The notes: generated from the sequence alone by a model not told the origin. A stretch of DNA of 64,000 bases from Halichondria panicea (GCF_963675165.1 NC_087386.1:5214169-5278168), one strand, 5' to 3'. Positions 1 to 12,300 are shown, counted from the stretch's first letter. Translations and numbers: made by a program.

Positions 1-21
1 ATGTGTTTACTGTTTCCATAG

Positions 22-3000
22 GGAGTGAATGGACCACCAGGAGTCAAGGGAGTCCAAGGTCTCGTTGGAGAGCAGGTACGATAGGTAGTTTGTGATCGAT
101 AGTGGGTATTTAAGAATCCTGTCTTGTCTTGGTCAGATACTGCACTTACAATGTATACTAGTAATAAGAAGTTTTTTTTAGGGATTAAAGTAATATTGAC
201 TTAGAGCACAGCGTAGTGATTCTTAAAGCTTCCTCTAGTTCACACACTTGTGTTTCAACAAAGGTTTTACTACGTTCAATAATAATTATTTGCTTGGTAC
301 ATGTATAATGATTATACGAGACATCCTTCATTCTGTTTGTGTGTGTGTAGGGATTTTCTGGACCTCGAGGTTCTCAAGGCACCACTGGCTCTCGTGGTGA
401 TGTGGTGAGTTGAACAGCTGGTGTCATGTGATGGCCGCGTAGAAAGCTTTTTCTTACGTTTAGTTTCCCGTATTCAGTCCATCTATTTACGATATGCATA
501 CATGTACATGTAATTAGATTGTACGGCCAGCATGTAATGCATTCAAAGTGTTTCTCACAATGTGGAAAGAGCTTGCATTTGTCAGGATTTAACCTAGTAC
601 ATGATACTGCACGTAGCTTCACTGATGTACGTTTTTGTTATTCATTGGAAGCACATGAAGTATATTTTTATGCTGAAATATTTATGTACCTAATCGAAGT
701 CTATTTGTCCACTGTCCAGGGTCTGTTGGGTGACTCCGGTTCTGACGGCCCATTTGGAGACACAGGCCCCAAGGGCGTGAGGGGGCGTGGTGGTGCCTCC
801 GGATCATCTGGAAGCAGAGGAGCTAGCGTGAGTTGTTCTCTTAGTGTATCCGACGTAGATGTACATGTACACATAAACACAGCCCCTCTGTAAGAATAGC
901 ATGTCCGTTTATCAATGGCATATAATTATTTTAACGAAGGCACTGTGTTTTAAATGGCAATTAAGAGAGTGATACTGACTGCTTTCATGGGATGGTTTTT
1001 TTTTAAAACACTATTAAATTTTATTTTCTTACATCTGCTAAGTATAACCCTCCCCCCCTCCTCTCTGTAGGGTACCAATGGTGCTCGTGGAGATCCAGGC
1101 TTCCCTGGAGTACCTGGACGAAGGGTGAGCTTTGTTCTGTACTCTTGTGCATGCCTACACCGCTTACTGCATGTTTGACAACTGTGTATGCTCTGTTATC
1201 ATCCTACATTTACTTGTATCATATTCTAATGAATGCTCTTCATCTAGGGTGACGTTGGTCCCTTTGGAATTGAAGGCAACAAAGGACAAAAGGGAGATGA
1301 TGTAAGGCAGTCGAAAATGTTCCATAATTATTGCTTTCCACAAATTAGATGGTACCTGAATTAATTATTATTACCCCTCAGGGCAGACAAGGTGAAACTG
1401 GCCACAAGGGTGACCTTGGACCCCCTGGTTTCATTGGTAGCGACGGATTCCCTGGACTATCCGGACCTCTAGGACCCTCGGGAACAACTGTACGTCACAG
1501 CTGTCCAAATAATTACTTGCAGGGGGAGTTTCCAACGCTTGAGAGCATTAATTAATTCGTGACGTTTAATTGTGCCTTAGTACAGTACAACGAGTATAGC
1601 CAGGCTAGTGCATGTCGGGGGTGTTGTATACGAGAAAGGCTGGTGGTGTATTGAATGATTTGTGTTTGTTGCTACCATGCAGGGAGATGCTGGCAGACCT
1701 GGTATACCCGGAACTGACGGAGCTTCAGGAGTACACGTACGTTGTCTTGTGTACTGCATGTGTGTACATGTACCATACGTGTATGTACGTAGTTTAACTA
1801 GACAAGTTTTGTTATAAACTAAAATGCACTGTTGTTAACCTTGTCTTGCCCCCCCCCCCCACATAGGGACCCCGTGGAGAGGACGGCTACAGAGGAATCC
1901 CTGTGAGTTAGTCTATCTAAGACCACTAACTTCTCATAGAATATTATTATCTTATAATTATTATAACAGCTTAGTACATAATAATTATATGCAGTCTTAC
2001 TTTACCTCGATGCTTCTTTTGTCTCGTAGGGAGACCAAGGTGTTCCCGGGTACCCTGGATTAAGTGTGAGTAAAATTCTGAGACTGCCTTCTGTTTCACT
2101 TCATCCTACTAATCTTAGTAGCTCTATTGTTAGTGTGTTAATTACCCCCCCCCCCACACACATGCATGTGTAGGGAGAACCTGGACCAGCTGCTGTGAGT
2201 GCCGATACCTCAAAGAAATCGTTCTACATCTCCGGAGACGAAGAACACGTAAACACGGTGAGTGAGAATATTGAATAATCTGCGATAAGTGACTTGAATA
2301 CATGCATGCACTCTCTAATCCGTCTCGTATACTGTTGCTATCATGTGATTGTCATGTGACTACCTACTGTTGCTCTCATGTGATTGTCATGTGACTACCT
2401 ACTATTGCTCTCACGTGATTGTCATGTGACTACCTACAGATGCTCACGATGGTGATTGAGTTGGACAACATGACGAGGACAGTTGAGCTACTGAGGAGTC
2501 CTGATGGCAGCCGACAGTTCCCTGCTACCTCCTGCTGTGACCTCAAGGAGCAGCACCCTAACACTAAGAGCGGTGAGTTCTTTACAACTACGCTATTCTT
2601 GATCACGATAAATATATCCCTAAAAGACTCATCGCTACGACATAATTATATAGCTCTCGTGTAGTTGTTTGTCAGCCATTGTTACATAACTCTAAAGTTA
2701 GTGTTAAACCGGGATTATCAGTCTGTTTTCTTATTGTACCTGTTTCTCATGAATTAGTCTCGTTCTTTGTCACGGTATACAGGTGTGTACTGGATTGACC
2801 CCAATGGAGGCTGTAACATGGACAGCTTCCAAGTCGAGTGTGACTTTGAGGATGGCAAGTGTGCCACCTGCATCGACACAGCCAAGATGGTGAGTCAGGT
2901 GACCACTGTATTTGGGTAGACAAACCACCTCTGTAGACAATTGTGTACTGCAGTATGACTTGTAGTGTCATGTGTATACCGGCCAATTTAGTAGAAACAC

Positions 3001-4229
3001 TCTACTGTAATAGAAAGTGTTGCTTTTTTAGACAACTTTGTGCTTGATAGCCAAATGTTGGTACAGTTTAACTGTGTCATGTGACTTATCTCCTTGGTAT
3101 TCCCTCTGTAGGATTCCTCCCTGAGAAATATCCAAGTAGAACAAGAGAGTTACTGGTCACTCAGCTCAGTCATTGGCAGAGTGAGTCCAAGTGCAATTTT
3201 AGAACTTCATAAAATTGATAATATTTTTTTATTAAGTGAGCAAGAATCAATTGGTTTGCTGAAACAAGGTCTCAGTATACGTCGACCCCTCTGTAGCTGT
3301 TAATACAGAGGTGGCCTTTGTTAGAGGTTCTTGTGTACAAAAACAATTCATTTGATACCTACATTGTATGTGCCTGGCCTCTTTATACATTGCATCCCAG
3401 CTGGGCCTTCAGGGATGGCCGTAGATAGATAGTTTTACTGTATAATAATTTTTACAACAGCCACTAACGTATTGTTCCTCTTCCCTTCCCCTCCAGTTCA
3501 CGTACTCAGTTAGCAAGGCCCAGCTCAAGATGCTGCAGGTCACAAGCAACCAGGCACAACAGACAGTCACCATACAGTGCAGGAACGTGGGCACCGCCTC
3601 CAACCCCGCCTCATTCACTGGATTCAGGAGAGGAGTCAGTCTGCACCCAAATACACTCTCAAATGGATGTGAGGTAATGAGATTTATGGCCTCTGTCTTT
3701 AACTAGAAATGTATAGCGGGTTATTCAAGGCACTAAATTTATGCGGATTGCTCAAACTAAATATTTCGCGAATTTTATTTTCGAGGATTAGAGGTTCAAA
3801 TGACCACACCCCTACAGTAGAGATGTATTTCAACCGGTCAATTTTTGAGGTTCAGGGTCAATCCTTGAAAACTTCGAGCATTTAGTGCCTCGAAAATATC
3901 CAGCAACATGTGTATGGTAGCATCTTGTAGCTTGTGTGCATTGAGATAGTTACATGTATCTTATACAGATGTTACAGGGTCTAGGGCCAGTGAATCAGTC
4001 TTAGTGAATGATGTACACATACGCTAAAAAACACTTCTGTACAATTTTACACGTGCTTTCATCGTTTCTTCATTTCCAGGAGTCTACAAGTAGCAGGGGC
4101 TCAAGTGTGTACAGTTTCAGCACCACCAAACCACGGCAACTACCTGTCACAGACGTACAGATGTGGCTGGGACGAGATAGCAACGAGGCCATCGGCGTTG
4201 AATTAGGACCTGTCTGTTTCTCACACTAA
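22..4229 (+). CDS. Fibrillar collagen alpha chain, 3' part (triple helix end plus COLFI domain)
   Basis: Extracellular matrix collagen; the 5' end lies outside the window. Exons read from splice sites: 22-75, 351-404, 720-827, 1071-1124, 1248-1301, 1382-1489, 1683-1736, 1867-1902, 2030-2065, 2174-2257, 2440-2572, 2783-2889, 3112-3180, 3497-3673, 4080-4229. The first nine are pure Gly-X-Y and are 54, 108 or 36 bp, each starting with a Gly codon, as is classic for fibrillar collagen genes. Exon 2174 leaves the helix (GEPGPAA). The rest is a COLFI C-propeptide: [24 protein letters not shown] and a terminus ending [11 protein letters not shown], which matches the family ending 'GPVCF'. The C-propeptide directs chain trimerisation and is normally cleaved off after secretion. 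All phases join. I am confident of the family; the type is not assigned. Confidence 0.93.
2331..2439 (+). repeat. 35-36 bp minisatellite abutting a splice acceptor
   Basis: Three near-identical copies of a unit containing TGATTGTCATGTGACTACCT lie in the intron before the 2440 exon. The last copy ends in the acceptor CTACAG. Confidence 0.8.
3716..3902. repeat. Short foldback repeat in collagen intron
   Basis: The ends share inverted GGCACTAAAT and ATTTAGTGCC, with TTTCG-rich flanks like the TACCGTATAGC foldback family found elsewhere in the window. The copy is degenerate. Confidence 0.45.
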
Positions 4230-4348
4230 CTATTCTCTTTTATGTCATATCTAGGGTAGATTGAGAACTTCGATTGCCATCTCTTTGTATTGTTTTCACG
4301 CATGGTGTTGTTTTGACAGCAACTACTCTGTATTATCTCTCTGTGTAT

Positions 4349-4354
4349 AATAAA
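4349..4354 (+). other. Polyadenylation signal of the collagen gene
   Basis: AATAAA lies 120 bp downstream of the collagen stop codon. Confidence 0.7.
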
Positions 4355-4494
4355 GACTCACTGTGTTAACGTTATGAGTTTGTGATGCATGTTTAACATT
4401 GAAAAATAAAAACATTCCTATTTTGAGGATTACTAATCAGCCAACACTCTTGCTACATAATACGTACATTTTATGACCAATGTAAAATTATGAT

Positions 4495-5068
4495 GAAAGC
4501 ACCGCGGGTGCTGATGCCTCGGTGGAGGTGCTAAAGCTACATAGCATAAATAGCTAGCTTTTATACACACATTGATTATAATTATCATGATTAATTTTGC
4601 TGCATGCAGAATCCAGAATCGCAGGGAAACTCAAAGAGTGGGTAATGATCGACGATGATCGTTGTTAAAACGATCGATGCCAAAAGTTCAAGTCTAAAAT
4701 TAATGGCTGCAAGTCAACAGAGCCTTGCAGCTCTCTTCTCACCCTTGCAGGTACCAATAGCTAGCGTTCTAGTGCAGAGTTAACTAATAAGTAGAGTAGC
4801 AACACTCGGTGAACAAGTTTTGCTACGGACTCTTCTGAAAAGGCTGCAATGGCATTCCAAGTAAGCAAAACTAGGCATAACTCGAGAACGAAGCTTTATT
4901 TTGCAAATCCACAAATACCAAGCCAAGAAAACATGACTAGAAGCCTATAGAAACTCTTACTTGCACTTCATTGATCCTTGAGCAGCTGAAACAGTCTACA
5001 CACACAGACACACACACAAACACAAACACACCACCGTATACCTCGCTTGCGCATGCGCACCGAGGCAT
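4495..5068 (-). mobile_element. Non-autonomous repeat, Helentron/HINE-like (full-length copy)
   Basis: This copy matches 38579-39109 in inverse orientation over its whole length. In the other copy's orientation it has a 5' inverted motif ATGCCTCGGTG, then a TG-rich microsatellite, a ~400 bp body, the inverse motif CCGAGGCAT, and a terminal hairpin (GCACC...GGTGC) followed by TTT. Sub-terminal inverted repeats, a microsatellite, a 3' hairpin and no clear target duplication are the architecture of HINE/Helentron-type elements. No protein is encoded. Confidence 0.6.
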
Positions 5069-5311
5069 AATAAGGATAATTTGGGCAATGTTGTGTATGA
5101 ACTTTGACCCACACATGGCGCACTGCGAAGATTTTAATATAATTATAATACAGCTGGAGTAGCTAGCTATAGCTAGCTGTGTACTGAGCATGAGCTGAGC
5201 TTGAGGTCGATACGTCCTTAATTGGTACATGGTATACATGGTGTATATAGCTATACATGTACATGTATCTACTAGTTTCATGAAAGGCATCAACTTCACT
5301 ATTCTCTGAAA

Positions 5312-6945
5312 ATGGTAAGAGTTCCTATAATAATAATAATTTACTGAAAATTCGGACTAGAGTCATGTGTGTCCACCTTACCTTGCAGACACACCTAATC
5401 AGCAATGATGGCTACACTTCTGTGGTCAAGATTGAACCCACCCCCTGCATGATGCCACACCCCCAAACTCATGGACCCCCTGTGGAGACGTACACGTACA
5501 CCCCAACACACCATTGGCCCACTACTCATCAATTACCAGCAACTCCAAACGAATATCCATTGGTTCCAAATGTTCCTCAACAAACTCAGCCGTATTCCAC
5601 ACTACGAATCAAAACAGAACCTACTGATTTTTCGGTTGTGTCTCAATTAAGACCGCGAACAAGTAGCTTCTACATACCCGCTGTGAAATCCAAACTCTCC
5701 ACACCTCTCCTAGATGGTCGCCTCCCATCAGCTTTGTGGGAGCCCAGTATGGAAGAGAGAAAAATGAGCAAGAGTGCACTAAAAGTGAAACGAAAAGTGA
5801 AACGAAGTGTAGAGAGTAAAGTGCTCAGACGAAATGCCAGAAAAGCTAGGTACAGGCAGGAACAATTACTACAACCACAAGAAGATCGTAGATTAAACAG
5901 TAAAGTGAGCGGGCTATGCTCATATTACAGGAACGATCCCTATAGTATTTTGCAAATTATTCTGGATCATTATACTCATGAGAAAATCATCGAAATCTAC
6001 GTGGCCGTGGTTCCGACTTCTAATATGAAAAGTTACGTAAAGCTATTGGTTAGGAATGGACTGTTGAAATTCAACCTAACCATTCCTAGCGCTATGGAAC
6101 CGGGTGCGTCAGGTACCAGTGGTCCATCACATACTCCTCAAATACCAGTGACTCAAAACGAATATCCACCAGTTCCGAATGCTCTCCAACAAACTCAGCC
6201 GTTATCCACATCACAAATCAAAACAGAACCCGTGGAGGCTTCGGTCACACTGCAAAGAGCTACTGATCCTCACACCCTCACACCTTCACAACTGCCCACT
6301 CACACCCTGCCCACGACTAGCTTCTTCACACCTGCTGTGAAATCCGAACTCTCCACACCTCTCCTAGACAGAAGCCTCCCACCAGCTTCGTGGGAGCCCA
6401 TTATGGAAGAGGAAAAAATGACCAAGAGTGCAAAAAGAAAGGCGAAACGGAGACTAAAGTTGGAGCAGGAAGACGAATGGCTTCAAAAAACACAAGAAGC
6501 TCGTGATTTAATCAAGAAAAAATTACTAAAACAACAAGAAACTAGTAAATTAAAGGTGAAAGTAGTAAATCTATGCTCACAGAACAAGGACAATCCTCAC
6601 AAGATTTTGCAAATTTTTCTGGAACATTATACTCACGAGAAAATCTTATTTTACTTGACTATCAAGTGTAAAATGAGACCATACATACAGCTTTTGATTG
6701 AAAAAGGACTGTTAGCGTTACACCTGACCATTCCTAGCGCTATAGACACCAATCAACCGGGACCATCAGATACGAGTGTTCCTCCTGTCACTCGATCACA
6801 TGGATGGAGCACTAATCAACCGGGACCATCAAGTACGAGTATTCCTGTCACTCGATCCCATGGATGGAGTGGGAATGATGCACAAGAGAGCAGCTGCAAT
6901 GTTGTGAAGATAGAGTTTCCATTAGCAGAACGTTATGAGCTTTGA
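5312..6945 (+). CDS. Unrecognised nuclear-like protein with duplicated module (paralogue of the 13080 gene)
   Basis: Exon 1 is only the ATG (5312-5314), followed by a 74-bp intron; exon 2 is 5389-6945, giving 519 aa. The gene at 13080 has the same layout, which supports this start. The protein holds two copies of one module. Each has a Pro-rich part with psi-K-x-E-P motifs (VKIEP, IKTEP), a PAVKS..LSTPLLD segment, a Lys/Arg-rich stretch, then a ~60-residue probably helical block (NPHKILQI.LEHYTHEKI...GLL.F.LTIPSA). The psi-K-x-E motifs fit the SUMO consensus, and with the basic stretches suggest a nuclear protein. A last VKIE lies near the C-terminus. I recognise no family. It ends shortly after the second module, while the paralogue runs ~900 residues further. 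Confidence 0.8.
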
Positions 6946-7274
6946 AGTAGATTCATGGTGTCAGCAATCGCTCGTTTATGAAACAGCCAGAAATAATTAT
7001 GACGAAACTAACTATTAAATGCAGTGTTGTAGATTCAAACTTAGAACATTATGTTTATTAAAGAAGTGTGCAAGAAACTAACTCTGTATTTATGCTTACG
7101 TATAACAAGACTAAACAACGTGACATTGGGACTGCTTTGGATATTATTCTCCTATGTCATATTCTGTATTAGCTATAATTATAAATAGCATGCATCTCTT
7201 TGTGTTGTTGTTTTGACAGCTTATTAATACTGTGTATGGGAGGTGATTACCACCAAAATTAGCAGTAAAAAATA

Positions 7275-7430
7275 GGTGTTTTAAAAAAATGGTGCTGTTT
7301 TTTTTACAGAGGTGCATGTGTTTTAAAATGGTACTTTTTTTTTTACGGAGGGTTTTAAAAAAATGGTGCTGTTTTTTTACAGAGGGTTTTAAAGAAATTG
7401 TGCTGTTTTTTTACAGAGGTGTGTTTTAGT
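7275..7430 (+). repeat. Minisatellite of ~33-45 bp units
   Basis: About four imperfect copies of TTTTAAA..ATGGTGCTG followed by a T-run and ACAGAGG. Nothing else is evident between 6946 and 7275. Confidence 0.75.
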
Positions 7431-8340
7431 GGTGTAATTTTTGTAGAGTTTTTCATTTTGTAAGACAGGTTCCTTTTGCAGAGAGGTGTATTTTGTAGAG
7501 AGATGTTTGTTGTGTTTCAGAAAGCAATGCAGAGCACACTGTAGGGAGATCTTCTTTCTTGCCTCCACTTTTAAGCATATGGTGGAGGCAAAAAAGAAGG
7601 AGGTGTCTATGGGATTTAGAAGCCCAAAAGGCACTGATTTAGTGTCCCGAGCAGTGTAGATCTTCATGCATTCAGGCTCCTGTGCCTAGAGTGGGTAGTT
7701 GTAAAGAGGTCGATGAACACTGTTTGATGATGCCTCAGCGTCAATGCAATATTCAAGATTTCTCCGGGACTCGTCAATTGGTAGACTGGGCCGGCTATGT
7801 GCAATGAGTGTTACCAATGAGTGTTACTCTTGGTACCATTGCTCATGTATCGGCATCAGTCGATTATTCTTTGAGAGGCACACAGAAGAAGATTCACTGC
7901 ATTATTTATCCATTATGTGTTTACTGCAGTGACGACCATTGCCTATTCACCTCGAAAAAGTGGTCAGGTTGAAACCTGACTGGTGGCTACGGCCCTGCGG
8001 CTGATAAATGTGTGTAGTAAGTTGTGGAATTGCACAGCTGCACCGCTAGCTAAAGATTTGGCAAATCTAATTATGTGGTTTCAGACATCTGTCCACTAAC
8101 CACTTATCAATGCAAACAGCCACTCAGGCTGCTGCACAAGTTGTACGTGTATGGGTAATTTCCAGACAATATATATATCGACTGGTCCACGAGACTAGGA
8201 TTGAAGGGGGGTTGGCGATGGATATTAGTGTAGTTTGACCTCCTCTCTTTGATCAACAGCTAAAAATAGCAACAAACAGTTTCTTAGCTATGAAATGTAC
8301 CATCAAAACTAGGTATAAACAAGGGCGTGTAAATATAATC
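7431..8340. other. Intergenic, no gene seen
   Basis: AT-rich sequence. Short open frames lack splice context or recognisable domains. Confidence 0.6.
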
Positions 8341-8773
8341 AAGAGTGTTGAACTACAGTAACAGCATTTGCCTTGTATTGCGTCATCACTTGATAGTAAT
8401 AATGACAATAATAATTATATAGAAGTACAATGCAAAGGCAAATAAGAGTTAGTGGCAGAGTGTCTCGGAAGTGGCCAGGTTAATCTGTGGGGTAGTGATA
8501 GCCCGACCCTGCGACAATCCCGAATAGCCCTCTGGTAATTACTCGTAATCACTTGATAGTAATCAGTACTAATTTGTTATGTTAGCAACACTTCCCAGAA
8601 ACCGCACATGCTGATTCACAGTTCCTGATATGAAACAAAGTGCTACAAACCACAGACCACAGTTACTCAATACTCAACACTCAACAGGCCTCATTCATTG
8701 AATAGTGACAACAGTGATGACGCAATTTAAGGCAAATACGGTTTCACATTTACTACAGGAGTTCAACACTCTT
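8341..8773. mobile_element. MITE-like foldback element 1
   Basis: The left end AAGAGTGTTGAAC is inverted at 8761-8773. The inverted similarity continues inward through GCATTTGCCTT...GCGTCATCACT for ~55 bp. There is no coding capacity and I found no clear target duplication. Confidence 0.75.
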
Positions 8774-8816
8774 ACTCTTATCTACTCTTGAGAGAATACA
8801 TCCTCTGGGAATCACT

Positions 8817-9244
8817 AGGCCTTGCCCAATTTTATGCTAGCATAATTTTGAGACTAATAGGTGCAGTGGAGCATTGAGCATTATGCCAGCCTAATAGGCA
8901 AAAAATATTAGCCTATTAGCCTCAATAGCATAAGCAGTGCTAATAGTTGACCTTTACACTTCTGAGCACATGGTCCACGTGGTGGCTAGTAGTATAGTGG
9001 CTACTGAGTATATACATATGGAAGGTGCTAGTAGATCAGTTGACTATTTTCCAAGATTTCTTTCACCAATATATAGTTCCTTAGAAGAATATATAGAAGC
9101 ATGTGATGTTGCAGTATAATTCTCGTTGATGATTTTTTTAAGACTATATAATGGGTAATAATTATTAGTAAGAATTAGGTACAATGCATGAGACTTGGAG
9201 ACAAGACTAATAGGCAAAATTTTGAGCATAATTGGGCAAGGTCT
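8817..9244. mobile_element. MITE-like element 2 with candidate ~10-bp target duplication
   Basis: The ends are AGGCCTTGCCCAATT and its inverse AATTGGGCAAGGTCT; the inverted similarity extends ~45 bp. The direct repeat AATCACT lies at 8810-8816 and 9248-9254, inside a possible imperfect 10-bp duplication (GGGAATCACT / AGTAATCACT). Confidence 0.7.
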
Positions 9245-9496
9245 AGTAATCACTCGTAGCTACATGACCACAATCCCCGACACCATAACACACTGAGCAA
9301 GCACTTGAGATATTAAGATTAAGAGGGGACCAACTTATATCTACTAGGACATACCAACCGCAGACAGCAATTGTGTTTTAGGGCAAACATAAATAATAAA
9401 GTCGTTGCCTCATGTTGATGATATCACTATAATATATAGTCTGTCCCAGTTCATCATCATGCTTGGCAATAGTTGCATAGCTAATATTTACATTTA

Positions 9497-9801
9497 GGCC
9501 ACTGCAACTTTGACTTTAGTTTCCCGTCCTACTCCCTCATTATCTCACCTCATGGATTTTCCATTATTGACCTTTGTACCTTGTTATTATGACATTATTG
9601 CATTACGTAATAATGCCAAAAAATGGGCTTTCTTGCTAATGCTGACTGAACATTTCAAATTAAACGGTTATTTGTGAATTTTGTAATTAATTTTTGATTT
9701 TTAATTATATTCATAGTAATAGATAATGGTAATAGACAGCTCGTTCTCATCAAAACTTCAAAATTTTCTGACGAGAAACTAAAGTCAAATTTGCAGTGGC
9801 C
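9497..9801. mobile_element. PIF/Harbinger-like MITE with TTA target duplication
   Basis: This is a 305-bp element with ~27-bp terminal inverted repeats starting GGCCACTGCAA. TTA flanks both sides (9494-9496, 9802-9804). A 3-bp TTA/TAA duplication is the hallmark of PIF/Harbinger MITEs. The related sequence at ~12170 lacks the element and shows a single TTA, so it serves as an empty site. Its right end forms the 3' end of the neighbouring Delta-like coding sequence. Confidence 0.8.
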
Positions 9802-11661
9802 TTATCGTGAGTTTCTCATTCACACTCTCATACACTGGTTGGAAGGGCTCCGACATAGTACACAACGGGTAGTCATATTCTTGTGGAGAGAAGGGAGTAG
9901 TGAGGGTGTTGGGTTGAGTCATCTCAAACACGCCATACACCACATTGTGCTGACATTGTATATCATTATCAACTGTTTCTCCTCCTTTAACTGCAGCGAG
10001 AGGATCAAGTTATTGTACAATACACACACACACACACACACACACTGAAGATAGACCTACCGTATTGTGATGATTTCTTATTTTTGAGGATAATCACTAT
10101 GAGAACAGCTATGACTGCAATCAGTACAATGCCGACTAGTCCCCCCACTACTCCACCAATTATAATAGCTGTTGCATCATATGATCTAGCATCTGAAGCA
10201 AATAGAAAGCAAACTTGATGAAAGCCTTATCACAATATTTTTATCTTATTAATAAGCAACATGAGGTAAACATTCTCCCACTTGCAAGTCAGTGTTTACC
10301 TTGTATACTGCACATCTCTCCAGTGAAGCCAGACACACACTCACAACTGAACGAGTTGACACCATCCACACACACACCAGTTCCACTGCAGTTCCTATTC
10401 ACACAATCATCAATGTCAGTCTCACAATAAGCACCAGTGTAGCCAGGATCACAGTCACATAGGAACATGTTCACCATGTCAATACAACCACCATTTCCAC
10501 TGCATTTCATATCTACACAATCATCAATGTCAGTCTCACATCTCTGTCCAGTGTAGCCAGGATCACATGAGCAGGTGAATGTGGCTATTCCATGAGAGCA
10601 ATTCCCACGGCCACTGCACACACTCTCCATTAGTAAGCACTCATCAATATCATCCTCACAATCAGCACCAGTATAGCCAGCATTGCAGACACAGGTGTAA
10701 GAGTTGACCTCATTCATACAGTCACCATTTCCACTGCAGCTCTGCCCCTCGCAATTATCAATGTCCTCACAATCAGCACCAGTATAGCCAGGATCACAGA
10801 CACAGGTGTAGAAATCAACGCCATTGTTACATGTTCCTCTCGTATTGCAGTTTCTGTTGAAGCAAAAGTTTTGACTCTCACAGTTTGCACCAAAGTAGGG
10901 AGAGTTACAGTTGCAAGTGAAACTATTAAATCCATTCACACATGTTCTTCTGTCACTGCATGTGACAGAATTGGATTCACAATGATCAAGTATATCACAA
11001 CTACTTCCGGAGTAGAATGGAGCACATAACACTGTTATTCTAACATTGATAGAAGGATTGTTAGTTGATGAGGCAGTTAATGTGGTTGTCGATCCCACTG
11101 CAAGACTCAATTCAAAGCGATACCTTGCAATAACATCATCTGGTGAATTGTTATCAGAATCAGTAACTTGTATGTAAAGCTGAGCACTCTGCAATAACAA
11201 GAGATGATGAAATACAATAACACAGTGATCATTACCTCCCAGGCTGTCGATATTCCAGTCAGAAGGAATGGATTAGGGAGTCCTAGTGCAGTAGGTTGTG
11301 AGAAATCAATGTCTGCCCCATCAGGGCTAACGCTACTGACTAGAGTAAATCCGGAAGTAGCATTGGAGCACCCTATAGCAGTACTGGCACGTGGCATCAG
11401 ACAGTAGATGAAGTAGGTGTCACAGCGCTCCCCTCCGCTACATAGTCCATTGCCTGGTTCAGAATCACAACATTGACCATCAGAGCGTGTGTTGGATGGA
11501 TGAATATAGGAGATCATCCTCACTTGCACCACATAGTTTGCAGACACCAGTACACTGAGCTGCAAGCATTGGGACTCTCAACTGCAGCTACTGACTATTA
11601 TACCACTCACCTTCCCCAGCAATACTACACACAGGCAGCTCATATACACAAGAACACTCAT
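9785..11661 (-). CDS. Delta/Jagged-like Notch ligand
   Basis: Single-pass ligand of the Notch pathway, 533 aa. Exons (minus): 11661-11611, 11559-11236, 11188-10300, 10192-10061, 9990-9785; all phases join. A signal peptide fills exon 1 (MSVLVYMSCLCVVLLG). An MNNL-type Notch-ligand N-terminus follows (GQCCDSE, CDTYFIYC, LTGISTAWE). Next is a shortened DSL-like stretch (VLCAPFYSGSSC) without the full DSL pattern, then about six EGF repeats, several of calcium-binding type (DIDDC, CDPGYTG). Exon 4 encodes the membrane span (AIIIGGVVGGLVGIVLIAVI) and a KNKK stop-transfer. The cytosolic tail is ~70 residues and contains EYDYP. The last residues (RPLQI) and the stop lie in the terminal repeat of the MITE at 9497-9801, so the original C-terminus is lost. 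A CA run lies in the last intron. Confidence 0.85.
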
Positions 11662-11999
11662 TCTCAGCACCTAGCAGTATTACTAGAATGTTTTGCGAGC
11701 ATCAATAGCAGCGTTGATGAGCTTGCATCCTACAACATTATATACGTAAGTACTCTGGTTTCTGGACCATTCTGCGCATGTGTAGTAGAAATAATGAGAT
11801 AGAAATGCAGTAATGGACAGAATCCGGTAATAAAATTTAATGCCGGCGGTGGACCAGAAGCCAGTCTCACTTGGAGTGGCCTAAGTGCTTGGCAACCTAA
11901 CAAGGCAAAATAATAATTTATGTCTTCGTACAGGATGTTCTTTCATGACCTGTAGCCTTTTCTTGGAGCACATTCCATTGGGTATAAATCACCCTACAC
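11662..11999. other. 5' flank of the Delta-like gene
   Basis: No exon or repeat recognised; presumably contains the promoter. Confidence 0.4.
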
Positions 12000-12300
12000 A
12001 TGACCACAATCCCCACACCATGTACAGAAATTGCATTGGGAGCAAAAATATAAATTACATTACGTTAATAATAATTATAGTACATATAAAGTCATTGTCT
12101 CATGTTGACATCATCATAGATATCACTAGTCTGTCCTAGTCCATCATCACGCTCGCCAATGGTTGCATAGCTAACTTTATCAGGAATTTTTCATCCTTTG
12201 CATACACACTCTCATACACTGGTGGGAGGGGCTCTCGGACATATAACACAGTGGGTAGTCATATTTGTGAAGATTCAAGTTTAATTCACAAATATGGAAC
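12000..12300 (-). pseudogene. Partial duplicate of the Delta-like 3' exon and its downstream flank
   Basis: 12000-12170 resembles 9270-9480 (TGACCACAATCCCC, TCATGTTGA, GTTGCATAGCTAA). 12195-12275 resembles the last Delta exon (YDYPLC then MSE) but with an indel that shifts frame. No EGF or membrane exons accompany it. It lacks the MITE, so it preserves the pre-insertion arrangement. 12300-12640 shows nothing further. Confidence 0.75.

Noticed and set aside
4937-5299. 120-codon minus-strand open frame
   Set aside because: It overlaps the HINE-like repeat and its microsatellite, with no splice or domain support.
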